Source of the DNA: an uncultured Acidimicrobiales bacterium
GTDB lineage: Bacteria; Actinomycetota; Acidimicrobiia; Acidimicrobiales; SZUA-35
Length of the DNA: 42,877 bases
Reading direction: 5' to 3'
Assembly (NCBI GenBank): GCA_937922045.1
Contig: CAKZXA010000004.1
Coordinates: 1 to 42,877 of the forward strand
Below, one piece after another: positions 25,178 to 34,183 of this stretch. Below the pieces are notes generated by a model. That model was not told the origin of the DNA and made no database searches. It was given only the letters and a program-made list of their open reading frames with translations. The translations under genes and the position numbers were made by a program. Numbering within the stretch: the stretch's first letter is position 1; the number at the start of each line of letters is the position of its first letter.

Positions 25178-25731
25178 CAGCGTTCTCCTGGTTGAGATTG
25201 GTCGGTAGGTGGGGCGGGGGCAGGGCGTTCGCCGCGGTCGTAGGCTTCCCATCCTTGACCGTCAAAAACATCAACGCCGAGTTGGGAAAGGACGCCAGGG
25301 AAGTCGACCATGACCCAGTTATCGACGATCTTGCCATCGACGACGTGCCAGAAGTCCATATAGCGGATCTCGACCCGCTTGCCGGTCGCTTCCACACCCA
25401 TGAATTCTCCGGCGTGGGTGGCTTCTTGACGGCCGAAGGCGGCCGCCCACTCCCCCATGTAGAGCCGGGCCTCATCGATACAAACCTTGTCGCTGAAGGC
25501 AGCCTGAAAGGGTCGCTGCCAGTTGTCCTGAAACTCCGATAAGCCCTGCTTCGAGCCACACCCCTGGTTGCCCATCCAGCGAAAGCCCTCGCTGAAGAAT
25601 TGGCCGATGTCGTCGATCCGATGATCGTTGAGGCCATCGACCATGCCCTCGATCACCGTTCGGGTTTCCTCGGTCTTGCTCATGTCGGTGTCGGCCGTCA
25701 GCGCAGCCTGCCGTGGGCGTGAACCCTCCAT
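25177..25731 (-). CDS. SnoaL-like single-domain protein
   Basis: The 184-residue product is one NTF2/SnoaL-like domain. VIEGMVDGLNDHRIDDIGQFF opens the fold, and EIRYMDFWHVVDGKIVDNWVM is the characteristic strand. Its end resembles the ends of the two neighbouring paralogues. A good AAAGGA site sits before the ATG at 25729-25731, which makes that start better than the internal ATG at 25683. Its stop overlaps the MetE-like start. Function unknown; a binding or isomerase role in the pathway is inferred. Confidence 0.72.
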   Translation of the reverse strand: MEGSRPRQAALTADTDMSKTEETRTVIEGMVDGLNDHRIDDIGQFFSEGFRWMGNQGCGSKQGLSEFQDNWQRPFQAAFSDKVCIDEARLYMGEWAAAFGRQEATHAGEFMGVEATGKRVEIRYMDFWHVVDGKIVDNWVMVDFPGVLSQLGVDVFDGQGWEAYDRGERPAPAPPTDQSQPGER

Positions 25732-25748
25732 CTGATTCCTTTCAAGGC

Positions 25749-26801
25749 TCAAAATTCTTCAAGCCCTAGCTGTTGACGCATACGTTGCAACACGTCGAGA
25801 CCTTGCATCGATAGCCAGTGAAGGAGATCGATGAACACCCAGTTCTCGGCCAGCTTGTCGCCGTCGCGCCGGTACACGTCGACAACCCGCATGTCGGCCG
25901 GCGTGCCACTGCCCGGTAGGCCAAGAAATCCGCCCGAAGCCACATTGGTCAGGTTGGCCCAGCCGAAGAAACATGCGTAGTTTCCTTCGGCGAATCGGGC
26001 GATGTGACCGTTGAAGGTCTTGCCTTCAAGGCCGAAGCGAAAGGGGTACTGATGCTGATGCTGGTAACGCTCGATGGTGTAGGTTGCGCCGATCCCTTCC
26101 GGCCCGGACCAGATCATGTCCTCGTGCCACGAGCGTCGGAGCACATCGGCCGGTACTCGGTTGTCGCCGGTTTCAGCGGCAACCCGGTTGGTCTCGCTGA
26201 GATCATCGACCATGCGGTTGACGAGATCGAGGGTGGCGACTCCTTCGGCCGGGTCGGTCTCGCCGGTCATGATCCCATCGTGCGTGGCAGGACCAGGATA
26301 GATGTGTGAAGATCCGGTTTGGGGGGCCAGGGGGTAGACCCCAGCCTGCCGCATCACGCTGATCACGTCGATGAAGAGGGCGGACTCATCGATCAACCCG
26401 CTGTTCACCCGGTGAAACTCGGCGTAACGGATGAACACCATCTTGCCGGTGGCCGGGATGTCGAGCCATGGGTGATCGAAAAGGCCGACGAGGTGGCCCA
26501 TCTGGCAGACCCATGTAGACGAGCTCGACGTAGCGTCAGTCTCGGCATCGTTGGGGCCAGACAGGAAGACATCGGGCCGCCGTTGCAGGGGCGAAAAGGC
26601 GGACGCGAGAGGCTGGTAGAAGATGTCGGCTACCGCCGCCGCGCCGCTCTGCTCACCGAATGGATGCAACCCGCGCCACCGATAGTCGTCGGTGGTGAAG
26701 CGTTGGAGGACATCGCGCCACGAGCCTGTGCGGAGACCCTCGTCGAGCTGGGCGTAATAGTCGAGTACAACCCGTTTTGCCTCGGTCGAGGAGGTGGTCA
26801 T
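25749..26801 (-). CDS. SnoaL-like two-domain protein
   Basis: The 350-residue product has two SnoaL/NTF2-like halves. The first half has MVFIRYAEFHRVNSGLIDES, the second MRVVDVYRRDGDKLAENWVF; the end AENWVFIDLLHWLSMQGLDV parallels the 22934 and 25177 genes. The family's catalytic chemistry varies, so the step is unknown. It lies ten bases after the ABC permease gene and 17 bases before the next SnoaL gene, in the same orientation, so it is part of the operon. No signal peptide is seen; the protein should be cytoplasmic. Confidence 0.72.
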   Translation of the reverse strand: MTTSSTEAKRVVLDYYAQLDEGLRTGSWRDVLQRFTTDDYRWRGLHPFGEQSGAAAVADIFYQPLASAFSPLQRRPDVFLSGPNDAETDATSSSSTWVCQMGHLVGLFDHPWLDIPATGKMVFIRYAEFHRVNSGLIDESALFIDVISVMRQAGVYPLAPQTGSSHIYPGPATHDGIMTGETDPAEGVATLDLVNRMVDDLSETNRVAAETGDNRVPADVLRRSWHEDMIWSGPEGIGATYTIERYQHQHQYPFRFGLEGKTFNGHIARFAEGNYACFFGWANLTNVASGGFLGLPGSGTPADMRVVDVYRRDGDKLAENWVFIDLLHWLSMQGLDVLQRMRQQLGLEEF

Positions 26802-26811
26802 CTCCGGCCCC

Positions 26812-27903
26812 CTAGCCCTTCACCGCACCGGCCGAAAGTCCTTTGACCAGATGCTTTTGGAACAGGATGATGACGACGACGATGGGGAGCGTAATCGAGA
26901 CCGATGCCGCAGCGGCTTCGGTGATCGTACGAGAACTCTCGCCCCCGGTCAGTGAGACGATAGCGACCGGCAGCGTCCAATTGGTCGGGGCCAGAACGCG
27001 TACAAAGAGGTACTCGTTGTAGGCCAGAAGCAGGGTGAACAGGCCGGTGGCGATAATGGCAGGCCACATGATCGGCACGATCACCCGGAAGAAGGCGGAC
27101 AGCCTGGAGGCACCATCGATCATGGCGGCTTCTTCCAGCTCCTTGGGTACCTCTATAAAGAAGGTGCGGAACATCCAGATCGTGAACGGCTGGTTCACCG
27201 CCACCAGCGCCATCACCAGCACGAGGCGAGTATCCAGCAGGGTGAGCTGATCGATGAAGGGGAAATCAATGAGGGGAAAATCCCAGGTGCCGACGCCGGA
27301 GGAAACCAGCCAGTCGTCGACCTCCTTGGCACCAAAGAAATAGGGCAGTACGAAGGCGGTGCGGGGCAGCGCTCGAAATCCCAAGGCAACGATGAGGATC
27401 ACGACGCCCGATATACCCGTGTACCGGGCCAAGCCATAGCCGGCAAGCATGCCGATGGTGAGCGAGATGATCATGGTCAACACGGTGACAACGATCGAGT
27501 TGACCAGGAACTCGTATTCCGTCTCGGTTTCCCATAGCCGCGGGAAGAGCCATACAGCGAGCCCGAGCACGGCAATGACTGCAGCGAACCAGAGCCAGCT
27601 TCGACCACCACGTTTGGAGACCCGACGGCCAGCGATGCCCAACAACGAGGCAACCGCACCGACACCGACGATGAAGGCCAAAACCGCCCACATGTTGATC
27701 TCGTCGTCATCGAGCCAGAACGAGTTGTAGGCGTTGGCCGTGGTCTCGTAGCCCCACAAGACCGGGATCTTGGCCGCCACATCGCGCGTGAACTTGATCG
27801 AGGTCTGGAACGTCCACAGGAAAGGCAGCACGCTCCAGGCCACGAGAACAAGCATGGTGGCATGTATCCCAGCCATGGTTAGCGGGTGTCGTTTGTTCAG
27901 CAT
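26812..27903 (-). CDS. Carbohydrate ABC transporter permease (MalG-like) with extra membrane insertion
   Basis: The 363-residue product has the MalG-type fold, including the EAA loop EAAMIDGASRLSAFFRVIVPI that contacts the ATPase. Typical MalG proteins have about 270-300 residues. Here an insertion at about residues 70-125, after the first helix, carries two further hydrophobic helices (about 72-90 and 102-120), before the usual NSIVVTVLTMIISLTIG block. The partners are the 27917 permease and the 28908 binding protein. No ATPase gene is in the window, so a shared MsmK/UgpC-like ATPase elsewhere is expected. It starts with ATG 27903, 13 bases after the upstream permease ends. Confidence 0.88.
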   Translation of the reverse strand: MLNKRHPLTMAGIHATMLVLVAWSVLPFLWTFQTSIKFTRDVAAKIPVLWGYETTANAYNSFWLDDDEINMWAVLAFIVGVGAVASLLGIAGRRVSKRGGRSWLWFAAVIAVLGLAVWLFPRLWETETEYEFLVNSIVVTVLTMIISLTIGMLAGYGLARYTGISGVVILIVALGFRALPRTAFVLPYFFGAKEVDDWLVSSGVGTWDFPLIDFPFIDQLTLLDTRLVLVMALVAVNQPFTIWMFRTFFIEVPKELEEAAMIDGASRLSAFFRVIVPIMWPAIIATGLFTLLLAYNEYLFVRVLAPTNWTLPVAIVSLTGGESSRTITEAAAASVSITLPIVVVIILFQKHLVKGLSAGAVKG

Positions 27904-27916
27904 GAAGCGCGTACCC

Positions 27917-28783
27917 CTACAACCGTTCCGAGACTTGTTCTTTGTAGCTGCGCCACAAGAACGGGATGAGCACCACGAAGATGCCGAGAACTGTGATCAC
28001 CGCAATGGCGTTGCCCTTGCCCAACCGCCCGATGTCGAAGGCGGTGGCAACCCTCACGTTGTACACCTGCAATGTGTGAGCTTCGGTAAACCGACTTCCG
28101 GTCCACACGAAGACACTGTCGTAGACCCGATAGGCGTCCATCACCGAGATCATGCCGACAAAGGTGATCAGGCTGCGCAGGTGGGGGATCTTGACATGCC
28201 ACAGATTCCGCCAAAACCCGGCGCCATCGATGGCCGAGGCTTCCATCCGCTCTTCTGGCAGTGATTGAAGGCCAGCAAAGAACGTGATCATCGCAAAGGG
28301 CATGACATGCCAGATCGACTGAATCAGGATGAGCCACTTGACGTTGGAGGCTTCAACGGCAAAGGGGTTGTCGGTAACAACCTCGATGAGCCAGGACAGC
28401 AAACCGCCGCGTTCGAAGAGGTCTTTGAAGACAAGGCTGCCGACTACCGGTGTCACGATGAACGGCAACAAGAGGGCGGCCATGTAGATGGAGCGACCAC
28501 GCCCGACAGCATCGAGCACGAGGGCAACGCCGAGACCGAAGATCATCTGGATCGGCACGGTCACGACGACAAAGAGCATCGTGAACCGGAAGGCCGACCA
28601 GAACTCCGGATCGGTGAGCACGTCTTGATAGTTGGCAAAGCCAATCCAGCTGGGGTTGTTCAGATCGCGAATGAGCAGGCGATGGAATCCCAGCCAGATG
28701 GTGGTGATGAGGGGAAACACCATGAGCACCAGCATGATCACCACGCTCGGCAGGGTGAATCCCCAGAATGTTCTGCGATTCAT
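27917..28783 (-). CDS. Carbohydrate ABC transporter permease (MalF-like)
   Basis: The 288-residue product is a six-helix sugar-type permease. The EAA loop reads EASAIDGAGFWRNLWHVKIPHL, and the N-terminal part (FWGFTLPSVVIMLVLMVFPLITT) is typical of UgpA/MalF-type proteins in Gram-positive-like organisms. It forms the channel with the downstream MalG-like protein. The start is the ATG at 28783 (MNRRTFWGF). It is separated from the binding-protein gene by 124 bases holding a strong hairpin that probably lowers permease expression relative to the binding protein. Confidence 0.88.
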   Translation of the reverse strand: MNRRTFWGFTLPSVVIMLVLMVFPLITTIWLGFHRLLIRDLNNPSWIGFANYQDVLTDPEFWSAFRFTMLFVVVTVPIQMIFGLGVALVLDAVGRGRSIYMAALLLPFIVTPVVGSLVFKDLFERGGLLSWLIEVVTDNPFAVEASNVKWLILIQSIWHVMPFAMITFFAGLQSLPEERMEASAIDGAGFWRNLWHVKIPHLRSLITFVGMISVMDAYRVYDSVFVWTGSRFTEAHTLQVYNVRVATAFDIGRLGKGNAIAVITVLGIFVVLIPFLWRSYKEQVSERL

Positions 28784-28864
28784 GACTTCTCCATGGTCGC
28801 TTGTTCAACTCCCTCGTCGAGGATCTGCATTGCCGCCGTCATCGACTTCCCGTAGACCCCAAAT

Positions 28865-28898
28865 CAAGGGTTGGGGGCCCGAAGACCCCCAACCCTTG
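28865..28898 (-). terminator. Strong intergenic hairpin between ABC binding protein and permease
   Basis: Perfect 13-bp arms CAAGGGTTGGGGG (28865-28877) and CCCCCAACCCTTG (28886-28898) enclose an eight-base loop, ten bases after the stop of the binding-protein gene. There is no long U run, so it may be an attenuator or a mRNA-stabilising 3' hairpin like that of malE-malF. It would let the binding protein be made in excess of the permeases. Confidence 0.8.
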
Positions 28899-28907
28899 AG
28901 CGGAGAG

Positions 28908-30350
28908 TTAGCCGAGCAAATCCTGCTCGCCGGCTTCGGCCAGGTAGGCCTCTTCTGCTGTGGCCAGGGCGTCCTCGACCGACGTGCCGTCAAGGATGGT
29001 CACCAGTGCTTCGCCCAACTTGGCGCGAGCGATGCCAGCGGCCGGGTGGGTGAGGTCGGCGCCACGCCCATCGATCAAGCTGGCAGCTGCGGCGTCGCCA
29101 TCGCGTGGCCCGTTGGCATTGGTTACGCCGGCGCGGGTCACGAGCCCGAACTCGGCCGCAGCCTCCTGCGACTCGAGGTCGGTTGCCGCCATCATGGCCA
29201 GGAAGATCGCTTCGACCTTGTCCTCGGCGGTGCCGACCGGGATGCCCCAACCATCGATGTAGGCTGGTGCAGCTACGACTGCGCCACCGGTGCTAAGCGC
29301 CGGTGCGAACATGACGTTGCCCACCTCGGTCGAAGCCTCGGGGTCGTCCATTGCTGCAGCGCGGGAGGCCCAGGTGTGGCCGAGGATGGCTTCCCCGGTC
29401 TGGAACGCGGCCTGGATGTCATCGGTGCTGTAGGTGCCTGAAGCGCTGCCGCCACACTTTTCGTGCATATCTTTCAGCAGGTTGGCGGCTTCAATACCCT
29501 TTTCGGTGTTGAAGTTCGGGGCACCTGTTACCGGATCGACGGGCAATTCGCCCAGCGCTCCGAGAACAGAATCAAACTCGATCTGCCAAGACCAGCCGGC
29601 CGACAGCATGTAGAGGAAACCAATATCGTTTCCGCCAGCCCGGATGGCCTCGCAGGCAGCGAAGGCTTCCTCAAAGGTGGTGGGTACGTCCACGCCGAGT
29701 TCGGCCAGAGCTGGTTCGTTGTAGAAAAGGTGCATGGTGTTGGACACCATCGGCACGGCATAGATATCACCGCCGAGCGATGCCATATCCCAGTAAGCCT
29801 GGTCGATGGAATCGAGGTCATAGTCGGCGCTGTACTTATCGACGAGGTCGTTGAGCGGAAGCAGGAATCCCTGGTTCGCCAACTCGCTGATGAAGGCGTT
29901 CGAGCCCTGGTACAGCTCGAAGGTGGGTGAACCCGTTGCTGCGTCCTGGGTCATGGCGGTGCGGGCCTCGGTCGAGTCGAGGAACTGCAGGTTGAACTGG
30001 TAGTTCCCTTCCTCACAATCCTCAAGCTCTTCGGCGTACTGGGTCACGATGGGAAACTCCCAGCCCATGGCATCGATCTCAACAACCTCGGCTGGGTTCG
30101 GAATCGGACACTCTTCCGAGATCATCTCGGCCATGGCATCGCCTTCGGCGTCTTCGTCGCTGGCACCGTCGTCATCGCTCATCGCATCATCAGCAGCGTC
30201 TTCAACCGCGTCTGCGGCATCATCTGCAACCTCGTCGACGGCTTCGACAGCATCTTCGACAGCATCATCAGCGCCGCAGGCAGCGGCAAACATCGAAGCT
30301 GCGATGGCCACGGCTAGGAGCCGCCACCACCTGTTCTTGTTCGTATTCAT
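28908..30350 (-). CDS. ABC transporter extracellular solute-binding protein (lipoprotein)
   Basis: The 480-residue product has a signal peptide ending in FAAAC (Cys25), so it is a lipoprotein on the outer face of the membrane. An acidic low-complexity linker (about 27-80, repeating DAVEDA/DDAADA) precedes the binding domain. The domain has FELYQGSNAFISELANQGFL, DIYAVPMVSNTMHLFYN and GEAILGHTWASRAAAM, typical of family 1 (sugar-type) binding proteins. The ligand cannot be read from sequence. The start is the ATG at 30348-30350 after a GGGGAGAA ribosome site; longer upstream reading frames are not real. It is followed by two permeases in the same orientation. Confidence 0.87.
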   Translation of the reverse strand: MNTNKNRWWRLLAVAIAASMFAAACGADDAVEDAVEAVDEVADDAADAVEDAADDAMSDDDGASDEDAEGDAMAEMISEECPIPNPAEVVEIDAMGWEFPIVTQYAEELEDCEEGNYQFNLQFLDSTEARTAMTQDAATGSPTFELYQGSNAFISELANQGFLLPLNDLVDKYSADYDLDSIDQAYWDMASLGGDIYAVPMVSNTMHLFYNEPALAELGVDVPTTFEEAFAACEAIRAGGNDIGFLYMLSAGWSWQIEFDSVLGALGELPVDPVTGAPNFNTEKGIEAANLLKDMHEKCGGSASGTYSTDDIQAAFQTGEAILGHTWASRAAAMDDPEASTEVGNVMFAPALSTGGAVVAAPAYIDGWGIPVGTAEDKVEAIFLAMMAATDLESQEAAAEFGLVTRAGVTNANGPRDGDAAAASLIDGRGADLTHPAAGIARAKLGEALVTILDGTSVEDALATAEEAYLAEAGEQDLLG

Positions 30351-30444
30351 TGGGTTCTCCCCTGTGTTTGGTGTGTTGTGATTGGTGTGTTTAGGAATCT
30401 GGTGCCACGTGGGCCGCATGGAGTCTGATGGTCTGATGGCCTCC

Positions 30445-31599
30445 TCATGGCTCAAACCTGTTGAGCAAGGCCCGTGGTGCAACCGAGCCGTTGGCGTCGA
30501 TGGCCCAGCCGGCATCGGCGGCCGCTTTCACGATTTCGTCGTCCCATTCGATGGCGTTGTAACCATCGAGACCGTTCACGACCATGGCGCGAGCACTGCC
30601 AGCACCGATGTTGTGCAGGTTGCGCCACGCTCCGGGCGGCACCGAAAAAAGCGAGCCATGAGCCGGATCGGCCGAAACAACATCTGAGCCTCGGTTCAGC
30701 TCGATCCGCCAGTCGCCTTCCACCAGCAAGAGCACCTGCGTCTCGGCGATGCGATGTGTGCCGGTCGACGAGCCTGCGCCGATTTCGAGCCATTCCATCG
30801 AGAAACCGTGGCGGTTGCCGATCGGCGGGCGATGCTGTCGATCTTGGCTCATGCCAAACCCGAGCACCGGAGCGACACGACTTTGATGGTCGCTGAGCTT
30901 TGCCGAAAGCAGGGCATCGCTCGACCAGGCCAGATCAGCCGTTGCCACGCGACGAGATGCCAGCTCATCGTCGCTGTAGTGGTCGAGGTTGGTGAGGTCG
31001 TCGGTGGTCATCGGCGCGAGAAAGTTCTCCGCTGACGTTCCTGCTGCTGGCTCAGCCGCGTCTTGAGCGGTCGTGTCGACAACGGCGTCGTTGGCGTCGA
31101 GATGAAGACCTGTCTTGGCTGCTTCGTTCAAGACCCAGGGAGCCCAGAGGATCCCTCCAGGCTCATCACCACCGAGCACAACGAACAGAAACCCCTCCTC
31201 GTCGCCAACGTTTTCGAAGCCTCGGAAGACCCAGGGAGGGGCCGAGAAGACATCATGTTTTCCTACCGAAAAACTCTGCTCACCTTCGGCACCGACCGTG
31301 AACCGCCAGCTTCCACCAATACAGAGGAACACCTCGGCGGTGAAGTGAAGATGTGGGTTGTTTACCGTGTCGGGCGCAAGGGCGGCAGCCCCGACGTTGT
31401 AACCATGACGTTCCACCAGGTTGATGACCTGATCTGGGTTCTGGGAAACACCGGGACCAATGAATGAGTAACTTGCCTTTCCTTGGGACCGAGGAAGGCG
31501 AACATCGATAAACGCCGCCGTGTCTGCGACAAAATCCGACGGTTCGATGAGACGACGCCTCAACTCTTCCGCCTCGACGGTGACCCCGCTATCGCTCAT
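30445..31599 (-). CDS. Bicupin domain protein
   Basis: The 384-residue product has two cupin domains, at about residues 45-160 and 255-350. The first shows [21 protein letters not shown] and the second [23 protein letters not shown]. Metal ligands are present in the first (HLHFTAE) and partly changed in the second (THRIAETQ). Such proteins can be isomerases, dioxygenases or sugar-binding proteins. The role here is unknown. Its ATG at 31597-31599 overlaps the stop of the upstream histidinol-dehydrogenase homologue as ATGA, so translation is coupled. The 30351-30444 gap before the binding protein holds a GT-rich direct repeat (TTGGTGTGTT) but no gene. Confidence 0.83.
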   Translation of the reverse strand: MSDSGVTVEAEELRRRLIEPSDFVADTAAFIDVRLPRSQGKASYSFIGPGVSQNPDQVINLVERHGYNVGAAALAPDTVNNPHLHFTAEVFLCIGGSWRFTVGAEGEQSFSVGKHDVFSAPPWVFRGFENVGDEEGFLFVVLGGDEPGGILWAPWVLNEAAKTGLHLDANDAVVDTTAQDAAEPAAGTSAENFLAPMTTDDLTNLDHYSDDELASRRVATADLAWSSDALLSAKLSDHQSRVAPVLGFGMSQDRQHRPPIGNRHGFSMEWLEIGAGSSTGTHRIAETQVLLLVEGDWRIELNRGSDVVSADPAHGSLFSVPPGAWRNLHNIGAGSARAMVVNGLDGYNAIEWDDEIVKAAADAGWAIDANGSVAPRALLNRFEP

Positions 31600-32879
31600 G
31601 ATGTCCCCGAGTAACGCCGAACCCGAATGTCGGCTTGGGCCTGGTGACCAGCAAAGTTTTCGATGGCGCAAAGCCGTGAGCAGTACTCGCCAATGGTGGT
31701 GCTGGAAGTCGGGTTCGTCACCTTTTGATAGGTGCAGGTTTTGAGAAACTTGCCGACCCAGAGGCCTCCCGTATAGCGCGCTGCACCCTGCGTCGGCAGT
31801 GTGTGATTGGTGCCGATGACCTTGTCCCCGTAGGAAACGTTTGTCATCGGCCCTAGAAACAGTGCGCCATAGTTGACCATGTTGGCGAAGAAGTAGTCGT
31901 CGTCATCGGTCATGACCTGAACGTGTTCGAAGGCCAGATCGTTGGCCATCTGCAACATCTCCGCGTTGTCGTCGCAGACGATGACTCGTCCGTAGTCAGC
32001 CCATGCCTGGCCCGCAACGTCGGCGGTGGCGAGGGTTTCGAGTTGGTGCTGCACCTCGGCAATCGTGTCCAGACCGAGCTGGCGTGAGGTCGTGAGCAGA
32101 ACGGCCGGCGAGGTCGGCCCATGTTCAGCCTGGCCGAGCAGATCGGTGGCACACAGCTCAGCGTCCGCCCCGACGTCATCGGCGAGAAGTAGCGTCTCGG
32201 TCGGCCCGGCGAGAAGGTCGATGCCGACCCGCCCGTAGAGTAGGCGTTTGGCTTCGGCCACAAAGGCATTGCCGGGCCCGACGAGCATGTCGACCGAATC
32301 GACGAACTCGGTCCCCACCGCCAGGGCGGCCACGGCTTGAATACCACCGACAAGATAGATTTCGTCTGCTCCCGCCAGATGCATGGCGGCCACGGTTTCG
32401 GCCGGAACGTTGCCCCCGATCGGCGGTGTACAAGCCGCGACGCGCGGAACCCCAGCAACCTTGGCCGTTAGCACGCTCATGTGGGCCGACGCCACCATGG
32501 GATAGCGTCCGCCTGGCACATAGGCACCGACGGCCTGCACCGGGATGTTGGTGTGTCCGAGGACGACGCCGGGCAAGGTTTCGATCTCGACGTCGAGCAT
32601 CGAAGCCAATTGGGCTTCGGCGAACGTTCGGATCTGGGTCTGGGCGAACGTGATGTCGTCGATCGTGCGAGGATCGACGCTGGCTACGATCTGGGCGATC
32701 TCATCATCGCTCAGGCGAAAAGACTCGGGTGCCCAGTTGTCGAACTCCGCCGAATACTCGCGGACCGCCGACTCGCCCCGCCGTTCGACCTCAGCGATGA
32801 TCTCGCCCACTCGACGGGTCAGCTCGGGGTCGCCGCCGTGGGCGGCTTTGGCGGTTGCGTCCTTGAGGAGTTCTGCCAT
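31596..32879 (-). CDS. Histidinol dehydrogenase homologue, sulfopropanediol-dehydrogenase (HpsN)-like
   Basis: The 427-residue product is a zinc-dependent, NAD-linked histidinol-dehydrogenase-fold enzyme. Key parts are [49 protein letters not shown] (zinc Gln/His), [25 protein letters not shown] and the C-terminal FAGHQAQAD (zinc His). No other his genes are near. The pattern matches, from memory, the HpsN-like branch (2,3-dihydroxypropane-1-sulfonate oxidation) and related catabolic dehydrogenases rather than true HisD, so a polyol or hydroxy compound oxidised to an acid is likely. The true substrate is unknown. The ATG at 32877-32879 is used, because the longer frame to 33149 runs into the LacI gene. 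An AGAAAGG site lies about eleven bases upstream. Confidence 0.83.
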   Translation of the reverse strand: MAELLKDATAKAAHGGDPELTRRVGEIIAEVERRGESAVREYSAEFDNWAPESFRLSDDEIAQIVASVDPRTIDDITFAQTQIRTFAEAQLASMLDVEIETLPGVVLGHTNIPVQAVGAYVPGGRYPMVASAHMSVLTAKVAGVPRVAACTPPIGGNVPAETVAAMHLAGADEIYLVGGIQAVAALAVGTEFVDSVDMLVGPGNAFVAEAKRLLYGRVGIDLLAGPTETLLLADDVGADAELCATDLLGQAEHGPTSPAVLLTTSRQLGLDTIAEVQHQLETLATADVAGQAWADYGRVIVCDDNAEMLQMANDLAFEHVQVMTDDDDYFFANMVNYGALFLGPMTNVSYGDKVIGTNHTLPTQGAARYTGGLWVGKFLKTCTYQKVTNPTSSTTIGEYCSRLCAIENFAGHQAQADIRVRRYSGTS

Positions 32880-32899
32880 GAAAGTTTGTACCTTTCTTA

Positions 32900-32924
32900 C
32901 GTTCGAATGTCTTGCGTTCGAATG
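32900..32924. promoter_or_regulatory. Tandem CGTTCGAATG sites upstream of histidinol dehydrogenase homologue
   Basis: CGTTCGAATG occurs at 32900-32909 and again at 32915-32924, 15 bases apart. Each is centred on the palindrome TTCGAA. They lie 21-45 bases upstream of the HisD-like ATG, where a regulator would bind. They differ from the sites at the head of the locus. Confidence 0.45.
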
Positions 32925-32946
32925 GGCTCGTAGATCCAGCGTTCGG

Positions 32947-33972
32947 CTAGGCCGAAGGCATGAACGGGTGATCATCGGTTCGGGTTGTCGTGAGCCCTTG
33001 GCGGATCGATCCTTCGACGACGAGCTCGGCCGGCTTGCCGCCGGTCGGCGGATCGAGCAAGAGGTCGATCGCCCGCTCGACGAGGACTTCGGTCGGTTGA
33101 ACGAGTGTGGTGAGGTCATAGCCAGCCCAGCTGGATTGAGGCAGTCCATCGAAACCGGTCACAAGCACCTCGCCTGGCACCGAGACACCCGCCTTCTTGA
33201 GCCCGTCGAGCAAGCCGAGTGCTACTTCGTCGGACGCGACCATGATCGCATCGGGAAGGACATCGCTTTCCACCACCGAACCCGCGATCTTGTAGCCACC
33301 GTCATAGCTGAACGAGCCGGCCTCGAGATAGGGGCAGGCAATTCCTCGCTGCCCCAGAGCGCGAGCCGCCCCCTGGTAGCGGAGCTGGTCGGTGGATGTG
33401 GTAGCGATCCCACCGATGTAAAGAATCGAGGCGCAACCAAGGTTGGCTAGATGCACGGCGATGTCGGTCATGCCAGCTTCATTGTTGACCGACACCGAGT
33501 TGATCAGACCGGAAGCCGCAGGCTGATTGAAGGCTACGAGCGGACGGTCTGACCTTGCCATCTGCGCCAAAAGTGGTTGGCCGATCGTGGCTGAGGCCAG
33601 CACGAGGCCGTCCAAGCGATACTGCTGAACGGAAGTAAGGACTGATTCAACCTGCTCAGGCTCGGTAAAGCTGAAAAGAAGCAACTGCCGATCGCGCTCG
33701 GCAAGCTGGCGAGAGAAGGCGGTGAGAACACTCTGCCAATACTCCCCATAGGCGGGAACGACGGCGCCGACGATGTTGGTCCTCTGCGATTTGAGGCTGC
33801 GGGCGATGGCGTTGGGCACATAGCCGATGCGTTCGGCTGCGGCCTCGACCTTCTGACGCGTCGACGAGGAGACCAGATGGGGGGATGAGAAGGTTCGGGC
33901 CACCGTTGCCTGCGATACGCCAACCTCAGCGGCGACATCAACGGAGGTAACTCGGCGCGACCTCTCTGCCAT
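32947..33972 (-). CDS. LacI family transcriptional regulator
   Basis: The 341-residue product has the LacI N-terminal helix-turn-helix, [21 protein letters not shown], and hinge helix [23 protein letters not shown], followed by a periplasmic-binding-protein-like sensor domain (about 60-330). The sensor domain would bind the locus's small-molecule inducer. The ATG at 33970-33972 has a strong GGGAGGGGGAG ribosome site; an ATG at 33996 is upstream but lacks one. It stands between the head SnoaL gene and the histidinol-dehydrogenase homologue, all on the same strand, and probably controls the whole locus. Confidence 0.9.
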   Translation of the reverse strand: MAERSRRVTSVDVAAEVGVSQATVARTFSSPHLVSSSTRQKVEAAAERIGYVPNAIARSLKSQRTNIVGAVVPAYGEYWQSVLTAFSRQLAERDRQLLLFSFTEPEQVESVLTSVQQYRLDGLVLASATIGQPLLAQMARSDRPLVAFNQPAASGLINSVSVNNEAGMTDIAVHLANLGCASILYIGGIATTSTDQLRYQGAARALGQRGIACPYLEAGSFSYDGGYKIAGSVVESDVLPDAIMVASDEVALGLLDGLKKAGVSVPGEVLVTGFDGLPQSSWAGYDLTTLVQPTEVLVERAIDLLLDPPTGGKPAELVVEGSIRQGLTTTRTDDHPFMPSA

Positions 33973-34077
33973 GGCTCCCCCTCCCGTCATCTTCACACCG
34001 TGTGCTTGCGGCCTGGGATTTCAGGCGATCTTCGCCCCTTCCGCCCCACGCTTGTTGATTAGTCTATGTGGTTGCGT

Positions 34078-34107
34078 AGTCTATGTATACGTAGTCATTT
34101 CAGTCAA
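34078..34107 (-). promoter_or_regulatory. Candidate promoter with operator in front of the LacI gene
   Basis: On the minus strand, -35 TTGACT (34102-34107) and -10 TAGACT (34078-34083) are 18 bases apart. The spacer and -10 contain the dyad CTACGTATACATAG (34081-34094), nearly palindromic with one mismatched pair. The same dyad with a changed centre lies in the 35161-35189 promoter. A second TAGTCTATGT (34060-34069) repeats part of it 17 bases away. Binding by the LacI protein is inferred. Confidence 0.5.
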
Positions 34108-34183
34108 GAACATTGCGATCAGAGCTCCAGAGCATGACGAAGCCTTGACATTAATGGCCTACCGACACCTTGCCGAACCGGCT

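Noticed and set aside
30351-30515. N-terminal extension of the ABC binding protein to 30515
   Set aside because: The signal peptide and ribosome site fix the start at 30350; the extension has no coding character.
32880-33149. Longer start for the histidinol dehydrogenase homologue at 33149
   Set aside because: The extension overlaps the end of the LacI gene and has no homology to the family; the ATG at 32879 begins the conserved region.
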